The notes beneath the pieces are model-generated. The model had not been told where the DNA came from, searched no databases, and was given only the letters and a program-made list of their open reading frames with translations. Below, in pieces: positions 8,301 to 12,560 of a stretch of 12,560 nucleotides of DNA. The DNA is from CAYNWK01 sp964400875 (lineage in GTDB: Bacteria; Chloroflexota; Anaerolineae; Anaerolineales; UBA4823): assembly GCA_964400875.1 (NCBI GenBank), contig CAYNWK010000129.1:1-12560 (forward strand). The letters are read 5' to 3'. Position 1 is the first letter of the stretch; every line of letters starts with the position of its first letter. A program made the translations under genes and the position numbers.

Positions 8301-9185
8301 GTTCCGATCCGCTGGGAAGGACAGGTGATCGGCGTGATGCTTCTGGAGAGCAATTCGCCGGTAGATCCTAATGATGATACGCTTGCATTTCTCTCTCGTC
8401 TGAGCGACCACGCTGCCATCGCTATCGCGAACGCGCAGCTGTACGCCGAAGTCCAGGCAGCCAGCCGGGCGAAAAGTCAATTTGTCTCTGCGGCGGCGCA
8501 CGAGTTAAAAAATCCGCTGACCTCGATCAAAGGGTACAGCGACTTGCTCGTTCAGGGCGCTGTCGGGCCAATAAACGAAGCGCAAACCAATTTCTTGGCG
8601 ACTATCCGCGCCAACGCCGAACGGATGGGTACCTTGGTGACCGATCTGCAGGATCTTTCCCGCATCGAAGCCAACCAGCTGCCCCTGGAGTTTGGCGTCG
8701 TCCCGCTTGCCGAGGTCATCGATGAGGTTGTGCGGTCGTTCACTTCGCAGGTTGAATCGAAAAAGCAGCATTTAGTGCTGGATTTACCTGGGGAACTGCC
8801 CTCAATTTGGGGCGATCGTGTCCGCCAAAGTCAGGTTCTGACCAATTTAGTGAGCAACGCGCATAAGTACACGCCTGAAGGGGGGCTGATCTCCCTCTCA
8901 GCCAGGCAGGTTCCCAACCAGTGGGACACTCAGGGATCCCCACAGGTCGTGCTCGTTACCGTACAAGACAGCGGCATCGGAATCGCGCCTAGCGATCAGA
9001 AGAAGATATTCCAGCAATTCTTTCGCTCTGACGATCCGAAGGTGCGCGAAGTCACAGGGACTGGCTTGGGATTGAGCATCACTCGCAACCTTGTGGAGAT
9101 GCAAGGGGGCAAGATCTGGTTCGAGAGCGAGCTCAACCACGGAACAGCGTTTTATTATACGGCGCCGGTGGCCGAACTAACTTGA
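5340..9185 (+). CDS. Membrane histidine kinase with four tandem GAF-like domains
   Basis: A 1281-residue two-component sensor kinase. About ten hydrophobic segments between 43 and 345 resemble the N-terminal 7TM-type sensor region of Chloroflexota kinases; the LRYRLVNVDYIFSRTVQYG stretch at about 281-299 is typical of it. Four GAF-like units follow at about 365-521, 535-692, 705-863 and 882-1035. Each ends in a similar helix of the type QAAxxIxxAxL and is joined to the next by a coiled linker. HisKA has phospho-acceptor H1054 in AHELKNP. HATPase has N-box N1173, G1 D1210-SGIG, F-box 1224-1230 and G2 at 1240-1244. GAF3 carries a near-NKFDE motif (N831, K832, F838, D842). No receiver domain or response regulator is present in the window, so it is an orphan. 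There is no Shine-Dalgarno before the ATG. The signal sensed is unknown. Confidence 0.92.
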   Translation: MADVQEAPASSGLSPTVSRAILAAQPWTEPVWALIDERLSPVFVLFYQGVILIAFIAIPVLAFRWTQPISGLDLFTFLYIPYAIGLVYLITSLWVFRLRRGDPAGRAFAVFSASIAFAVAGVFDVFTTQRMIYLWTLTLATAGGALFGLAMLFPQPIRLVNRWPLMRWAGYLPACGLVLLAFPGLYHFDETFTFTFAWRWEFVYLGLAGAFFTGWMGQRHFLASSPIVREQARLLLWGALIAFGPLAAWFIGTLLFPDVGFTGFLLVPLIVFPILSAYTILRYRLVNVDYIFSRTVQYGLFSVLIVAGYALLVSGLTIIFGEVLPANNPILIGLVLLVLALAFNPLRQQLEGLVDRAFFRGEDVYQEYLQVFSHELTQALDLASILQLLRQYVLKALFPQNLHIFIYYPAGEDYVAVVDEVGHVTSDLHFEADSALASILTARHAALFLGEQMTLPVRLQSESARLAILGATLFVPLPGRHRLTGWLALGPRRSGSAYSRQDLTYLESLGDQAALAIERAQVVADLERRVREMDVLTRVAEGINVTLAFEDILELISAQTNLLISTGDLQIALLDERGSHLYFAFYLEKDERLPEREQKNSSGVGVLIEEIVRSSRALLVENYERECLNRGALPNFTGVYAWMGVPLNAGAQTIGAIGLGSRDPLEKFNKSQVELLQAIADLAAGAIVKSRLLEETNQRAQQMATLNEVARSLTSTLEMDPGLLRRILQSAVDILECEAGSLLMVDEQTRELVFEVALGPVGEDLVGTRLPAGAGLAGKAVESGEALIQNDARRSSEWFDTDSHTGYSTEDLLVVPLQVTDKVIGVLEVLNKQDRSPFTIDDQEILRAFAGQAAVVIENARLYTLTDQALADRVEELSMMQRIDRELNASLDVARAMRLTLEWSLRQSGAQAGLVGVVEQGSIRVMASHGYPAKLEEGVQVVLSTELPPFDAAIKSGQVHSIQVKEGERAQGRTRPGLLAEAETQVVVPIRWEGQVIGVMLLESNSPVDPNDDTLAFLSRLSDHAAIAIANAQLYAEVQAASRAKSQFVSAAAHELKNPLTSIKGYSDLLVQGAVGPINEAQTNFLATIRANAERMGTLVTDLQDLSRIEANQLPLEFGVVPLAEVIDEVVRSFTSQVESKKQHLVLDLPGELPSIWGDRVRQSQVLTNLVSNAHKYTPEGGLISLSARQVPNQWDTQGSPQVVLVTVQDSGIGIAPSDQKKIFQQFFRSDDPKVREVTGTGLGLSITRNLVEMQGGKIWFESELNHGTAFYYTAPVAELT

Positions 9186-9192
9186 GAAGCGC

Positions 9193-10389
9193 TTAGCCCG
9201 GTATTCTGCCCTTCAAATCATCCGGTTGGATCGCTTTAGGCTCCGCGAGTAATTTACGTGCAGCCTCCAATTCTCCCCATACATTCCAGAGCAGCACACC
9301 TCGCACAAGCCCCTCATTCTGGTAATAAACTACCCCTTTCTTGAACGGCTCCTGCCAGTCTGAATAGGTTTCCATTTCCGCGCTAATCTCGCCTATAGCT
9401 TCGTAACCTAGATCGAATAAGTCTGAATAAAAGAAAGGTAAATAATCATAAGGGCTGCCGTTCCTGCCGGTTTGGTGGCTGGCCATGTTCCTTCCGGCGG
9501 CTTCTCCCATAGCATTGGCGTTGTCTTCGTGCTCTACGCGTAAACGTTTGTTTAGCGTTGGGTTGAAGAAATTGGCGACGTCGCCAGCCGCGTAAATATC
9601 TGCATGGCTGGTGCGCAGGTATTCATCGACGATGATGCCATTCTCCACTACCAGACCGGCTTTCTCCGCCAGATCCGTATTCGGGCGGATCCCAATCCCA
9701 GCCACGATAGCATCCACCCTGATTTCTCGATTGTTTTTCGTCTTGATGCGAGTGGTTTGCCCCTCTCTTTCAACGTCGATTACCGTGTCTTCGGCGATGA
9801 CCGTAACATCTTTCTCCTTGTAATATTCATTGAGAAATTTTGCCAGTTCCTGCGGGAACAAATTTGCATTAATTCCTGCATCGGGGAAGATGATGCTTAC
9901 TTCCCGATCGTTCATCGCCAGCGCCGCACTGATTTCGGCGCCGATAAACCCGCCCCCGATCACGGCAAACCTCGATTTTTCCCGGGTCAAACCGCGTAGA
10001 TGCCGGTAATGTTCGATGCTGCGATAATACAGGATCGAGTCGCGTCCAAAGGGCAGTTTCTTCGGGGTGCCTCCAGTAGCCAGGAGCAGTTTGTTGAAAG
10101 TGTAGCTGCCGCCCAGATCATCGGTGACCAATTTTTGTTCCAGATCCAGAGTCTGAGCCCGGCGTCCGAGGTGCAGATCGACCCGTCGGTCTTCGGTCCC
10201 TCGCCAGATATCCTCCAGTTCTACTTTGCCGGTCCACAAGCCTTTAGTCAATGGCGGCCGGTTATACGGCGGGTTGGCTTCCGCGCTGATCAATCCAACT
10301 GATCCGTCTTCGTCCAGCTGGCGGATACCTCTGATAGCGGCGTCGGCGGTCATCCCACCGCCGATGATCAAATACGTGTAGTGGGGCAT
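9193..10389 (-). CDS. AIF-like FAD/NAD(P)H-dependent oxidoreductase
   Basis: A 398-residue cytosolic flavoprotein of the two-dinucleotide-fold family, closest in motif pattern to AIF/ferredoxin-reductase-like proteins. The FAD-binding glycine motif lies at 9-15 (IGGGMTA), followed by PPYNRPPLTK at 40-49. ATGG is at 104-107, the NAD(P)-binding motif IGGGFIGAE at 144-152, and the second FAD contact AAGD at 267-270, followed by VEHEDNAN at 285-292, which matches the AIF-family VEH-type stretch. The protein has no cysteine at all, so it cannot be a disulfide reductase and has no Fe-S ligands of its own. Its electron acceptor is unknown; a ferredoxin, rubredoxin or quinone partner would be the usual guess. 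The start is supported by AGGAGG at 10394-10399, four bases before the ATG. It has its own promoter and a long leader, and it converges on the histidine kinase gene. Confidence 0.9.
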   Translation of the reverse strand: MPHYTYLIIGGGMTADAAIRGIRQLDEDGSVGLISAEANPPYNRPPLTKGLWTGKVELEDIWRGTEDRRVDLHLGRRAQTLDLEQKLVTDDLGGSYTFNKLLLATGGTPKKLPFGRDSILYYRSIEHYRHLRGLTREKSRFAVIGGGFIGAEISAALAMNDREVSIIFPDAGINANLFPQELAKFLNEYYKEKDVTVIAEDTVIDVEREGQTTRIKTKNNREIRVDAIVAGIGIRPNTDLAEKAGLVVENGIIVDEYLRTSHADIYAAGDVANFFNPTLNKRLRVEHEDNANAMGEAAGRNMASHQTGRNGSPYDYLPFFYSDLFDLGYEAIGEISAEMETYSDWQEPFKKGVVYYQNEGLVRGVLLWNVWGELEAARKLLAEPKAIQPDDLKGRIPG

Positions 10390-10399
10390 TTTACCTCCT

Positions 10400-10448
10400 G
10401 TACAGCTAAGCTCTATCGATTTACCGGGAACGCGCAGCTTACCCGGTA
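10400..10448 (-). promoter_or_regulatory. Structured 5' leader of the oxidoreductase, possible pseudoknot
   Basis: In the minus-strand transcript, UACCGGG (10448-10442) pairs perfectly with CCCGGUA (10428-10422) around a 13-base loop. The loop starts with UAAGCU (10441-10436), which is complementary to AGCUUA (10412-10407), eight bases from the Shine-Dalgarno. The two could form an H-type pseudoknot that controls access to the ribosome site. The zero-length first loop is sterically tight, and part of the pairing is the self-complementary AGCU. No known riboswitch class is recognised. Confidence 0.35.
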
Positions 10449-10543
10449 TCCCAGGGAAAACTCGGGGGAAATTTGTTCGTTCTGGACAAACCAGTGGTTT
10501 TGATGGAGGCGTGCGTTGGGGGAAATGGTTTCGTTTCGCTTAA

Positions 10544-10572
10544 ATCCTAAACCGAACGGGGTCGGTTGTCAA
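10544..10572 (-). promoter_or_regulatory. Promoter of the oxidoreductase gene
   Basis: On the minus strand TTGACA (10572-10567) is a perfect -35 box. It is followed after 17 bases by TAGGAT (10549-10544), which matches four of six -10 positions. Transcription would begin near 10537, giving a leader of about 148 nt before the oxidoreductase ATG. The leader also contains two copies of ATTTCCCCC (plus-strand positions 10464-10472 and 10518-10526), of unknown meaning. Confidence 0.65.
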
Positions 10573-10598
10573 GCAAGCGCCGGTTGCACCTGCACGAC

Positions 10599-10616
10599 TT
10601 CGTGGAAAGCCACGAA
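10599..10616. promoter_or_regulatory. Inverted repeat TTCGTGG-N4-CCACGAA upstream of the oxidoreductase promoter
   Basis: TTCGTGG (10599-10605) and CCACGAA (10610-10616) are perfect 7-base half-sites separated by AAAG. The centre lies about 70 bases upstream of the inferred oxidoreductase start, a usual place for an activator site. It also lies directly downstream of the trpB terminator, so it could instead be an RNA hairpin. No T-run follows it on either strand. The function is uncertain. Confidence 0.35.
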
Positions 10617-10663
10617 TAGAAACGCCTCCCTCGCCCTGATTTCGTGGGCCGCGAAGGAGGCGT
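10617..10663 (-). terminator. Terminator of the trpB transcript
   Basis: On the minus strand, 10663-10651 (ACGCCTCCTTCGC) pairs with 10634-10622 (GCGAGGGAGGCGT) as a 13-bp stem with one G-U pair and a 16-base loop, followed by TTTCT. It begins 26 bases after the trpB stop. The U-run is short, but the stem is strong and well placed, so an intrinsic terminator is the natural reading. Confidence 0.75.
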
Positions 10664-10688
10664 CAGTGGAACGGTCCAGATCGTTATA

Positions 10689-12062
10689 TTAAGCAGTGAT
10701 TGGGATCTGGGGTAAGCTGGCCTTGGCTGCCTCGACCGCCTCACGGGGGTAGCGATAGTCCTGGAGTTCCCCGTTGAGGTAAGCCTGGTATGCGCTCAAA
10801 TCAAAATGTCCATGTCCGGAAAGGTTGAAGAGGATCACCCTTTTCTCGCCTTTTTCTTTAGCGTCCAGGGCTTCAACAACTGCGCCGCGTATTGCGTGTG
10901 CGGATTCAGGCGCTGGAATGATGCCTTGCGTTTTGGCGAAAAGTACGGCGGATTCAAAGGTTTCCAGCTGCGGTAATGCCTTGGCCTCAATAAACCCGGC
11001 ATCGTAAAGCGCGCAAAGGCTCGGAGCCATTCCATGGTAGCGTAAACCACCGGCATGGATCGGCGGCGGAACGAAATCGTGGCCCAGGGTATACATTTTG
11101 ACGATCGGTGCCATCATGGCCGAATCGCCATAATCGAAGGTGTACTCCCCACAGGTAAGGCTGGGGCTGGCGGTGGGCTCCACCGCGACCAGGCGGGTGC
11201 GCTGCCCATCCAGCAGGTTCTGCCGCAGGAAGGGATAGGCGATGCCGGCGAAGTTGGATCCTCCGCCTACACAACCGACTACGACGTCAGGGTATTCTCC
11301 CGCCAGGTCCATCTGTTTCAGGGCCTCTTCGCCGATGATGGATTGGTGCGTCAGCACATGGTTGAGCACCGAACCCAGGCTGTATTTCTTCGCGCCCCCG
11401 GATGTGGCGGCGACCTCGACAGCTTCCGAGATAGCCATGCCCAGAGATCCGGGGCTTTCCGGGTCTCGTTCGAGTACGCTGCGCCCGAATTGAGTCCGTT
11501 CGGTCGGGCTGGCGAAAACTTCCGCTCCGTACGTTTCCATCATGATCCGCCGGTAAGGTTTCTGCTGGTACGAGACCTTGACCATGTAAACTTCCAGCGC
11601 TAGATCGAAGAAGTTGCACGCCAGCGCCAGCGCAGAACCCCATTGCCCCGCGCCGGTTTCAGTGGTCAGGGCTTTGGTGCCTTCTAGCTTGTTGTAGTAT
11701 GCCTGGGGAATCGCCGTGTTCGGTTTGTGGCTTCCCGATGGAGAGACTCCTTCGTTCTTGAAGTAGATATGGGCTGGAGTATCCAGCGCTTTCTCCAAGC
11801 GCCTGGCGCGGATCAAGGGGGTAGGCCGGTAGAGCTTGTATATCTCGCGGACTTCCTCGGGGATGTCGATGTAGCGTTCCTGGCTGACCTCTTGCATGAT
11901 CAGCTCCATGGGGAACAAGACGTTCAAAAAGTCAGGCGTCACCGGTTCTTTGGTCTGCGGGTGCAGTACCGGCGCCGGAGGAACCGGCATATCTGCGTTC
12001 ACGTTGTAATACTGACGGGGCAGATCGGATTGGTCGAGCTCGAAACGAATTTTGTCGGACAT
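10689..12062 (-). CDS. trpB: TrpB2-type tryptophan synthase beta chain
   Basis: A 457-residue PLP enzyme of the TrpB2 (TrpB-like) subgroup, which condenses indole with L-serine to give L-tryptophan in the cytosol. K113 in GSHKPNTA is the PLP-binding Lys; TrpB1 enzymes usually have HKIN there. E135 in ETGAGQWG is the catalytic Glu, GCVGGGSN at 263-270 binds the PLP phosphate, and NLSGHGHFD at 413-421 is the C-terminal cofactor loop. The protein is longer than typical TrpB1 (about 400 residues) because of N-terminal and internal additions, as TrpB2 proteins are. AGGAGG at 12070-12075 lies seven bases before the ATG. No trpA or other trp gene is adjacent, so it may work alone in indole salvage or with a TrpA encoded elsewhere. 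The tryptophan T-box upstream supports a true role in tryptophan supply. Confidence 0.93.
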   Translation of the reverse strand: MSDKIRFELDQSDLPRQYYNVNADMPVPPAPVLHPQTKEPVTPDFLNVLFPMELIMQEVSQERYIDIPEEVREIYKLYRPTPLIRARRLEKALDTPAHIYFKNEGVSPSGSHKPNTAIPQAYYNKLEGTKALTTETGAGQWGSALALACNFFDLALEVYMVKVSYQQKPYRRIMMETYGAEVFASPTERTQFGRSVLERDPESPGSLGMAISEAVEVAATSGGAKKYSLGSVLNHVLTHQSIIGEEALKQMDLAGEYPDVVVGCVGGGSNFAGIAYPFLRQNLLDGQRTRLVAVEPTASPSLTCGEYTFDYGDSAMMAPIVKMYTLGHDFVPPPIHAGGLRYHGMAPSLCALYDAGFIEAKALPQLETFESAVLFAKTQGIIPAPESAHAIRGAVVEALDAKEKGEKRVILFNLSGHGHFDLSAYQAYLNGELQDYRYPREAVEAAKASLPQIPITA

Positions 12063-12173
12063 TTGAGTGCCTCCTGTAGAAAATAGAGTGGATGGCCGGA
12101 CAGGAGTGGTCGAGTACGCTGCGTTTCATCAAGCGCAATCGTCTGCTCGAGCCCGGGTTAACAGGACGGGAAA

Positions 12174-12207
12174 CAAAAAAACGCCCGTCCCTTGTTGGGG
12201 ACGAACG
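12174..12207 (-). terminator. Regulated intrinsic terminator of the T-box leader
   Basis: In the minus-strand RNA, CGUUCGUCCC (12207-12198) pairs with GGGACGGGCG (12191-12182) around a six-base loop, followed by seven U residues (12181-12175). The stem starts immediately downstream of the antiterminator T-box sequence, as in canonical T-box leaders. Uncharged tRNA would favour the competing antiterminator and let polymerase continue into trpB. Confidence 0.9.
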
Positions 12208-12510
12208 CTCGGTCCGCGGTGCCACCCCGGTTAGACAGCCTTGCCTTTAACCACAAATCCCGCCGGTGATGCGACGGGGTGTAAAGGAGGCCAGCCTCAC
12301 TCGATAGGATACGGTCTGGTGCAGACGATATCCTCTGCCTGGATAACGGCGGCAAAACCGGCGCGGGCTAATTGGTCGGGGACCTTTCACCCTGCAACTC
12401 CGAGGTCCATTCGGCGCTGGCGTACGGACGGGTTCTCACTCTGCCCCGTTCTCTGTGGCGTCGTGTCGGCGCGTACTCGTCCTCTTCGCAGTCTTTTGAA
12501 GATGAAGTTT
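12174..12510 (-). promoter_or_regulatory. Tryptophan-specific T-box leader upstream of trpB
   Basis: The minus-strand leader carries the T-box core GGGUGGCACCGCGG at 12227-12214. Its UGGC bulge (12224-12221) complements a GCCA tRNA 3' end, which fits the G discriminator of bacterial tRNA-Trp. Stem I spans 12491-12392: the base CUGCGA (12491-12486) pairs with UUGCAG (12397-12392), and GAGG (12484-12481) with CCUC (12405-12402). On the 3' side, GAA-UGG-ACC places the Trp codon UGG at 12409-12407 in the specifier loop. A 12-bp stem with one mismatch at 12333-12307 is probably stem III. Low charged tRNA-Trp should therefore switch on trpB. The family's mechanism is established; specificity here is read from the specifier and bulge. 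Confidence 0.9.
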
Positions 12511-12515
12511 GTCGG

Positions 12516-12543
12516 ATTATAAGCCAAAAAACCGATTTGTCAA
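12516..12543 (-). promoter_or_regulatory. Consensus promoter of the T-box/trpB transcript
   Basis: On the minus strand TTGACA (12543-12538) and TATAAT (12521-12516) both match the sigma-70 consensus perfectly, with a 16-base spacer. Transcription would start at one of the A residues at 12510 or 12509, just ahead of stem I of the T-box. A strong constitutive promoter controlled by downstream attenuation is the usual T-box arrangement. Confidence 0.85.
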
Positions 12544-12560
12544 GCTCGATCGAACTTTTT

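Noticed and set aside
5340..9185. Possible hybrid kinase or phytochrome
   Set aside because: No receiver domain follows the HATPase domain and no conserved chromophore-binding Cys context was seen in the GAF units.
11055..11603. 182-residue open frame on the plus strand
   Set aside because: It is antisense to the trpB coding region, which has complete catalytic motifs, so this is a GC-rich shadow frame.
12241..12522. 93-residue open frame on the plus strand
   Set aside because: It runs across the T-box leader on the opposite strand and has no domain or ribosome site. The RNA structure explains the sequence.

Overview
The window looks like ordinary chromosome from a Chloroflexota bacterium, most likely Anaerolineae. 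This is inferred from moderately high GC, many multi-GAF 7TM-type histidine kinase features, a DUF4032 kinase-like protein, and a TrpB2-type tryptophan synthase behind a T-box. No tRNA, rRNA, CRISPR, insertion sequence or phage gene was seen. Six genes account for almost all coding capacity, all are complete, and none is obviously broken.

Left part, plus strand (338-5176): a tight three-gene operon. Two consecutive half-transporters form a heterodimeric type IV ABC exporter with one degenerate and one competent ATP site. Six bases after the second comes a protein with a kinase-like fold and a DUF4032 C-terminus. Both junctions are six bases, which suggests co-transcription and translational coupling. 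The 337 bases ahead of the operon are non-coding and carry three GATATCG copies and two hairpins. A perfect 16-bp hairpin follows the operon.

Centre, plus strand (5293-9185): a 1281-residue membrane histidine kinase with about ten N-terminal hydrophobic segments, four tandem GAF-like domains, and HisKA plus HATPase domains. No response regulator lies in the window. Its promoter appears to place transcription start at the ATG (a leaderless mRNA), and a perfect GCGCAA-N6-TTGCGC palindrome overlaps the -35 box.

Right part, minus strand (12543 down to 9193): a near-perfect sigma-70-type promoter drives a tryptophan-specific T-box leader (UGG specifier, UGGC bulge, intrinsic terminator) and then a stand-alone TrpB2-type tryptophan synthase beta chain, closed by its own terminator. 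Next is a separate promoter, an approximately 148-nt structured leader and a cysteine-free AIF-like FAD/NAD(P)H oxidoreductase. That gene converges on the histidine kinase with only seven bases between the two stop codons.

The best-supported non-coding element is the trp T-box. The most open biology is the pairing of the DUF4032 kinase-like protein with the asymmetric exporter, the palindrome at the kinase promoter, and the structured leader of the oxidoreductase. I found no clear evidence of a wholly new multi-gene system.
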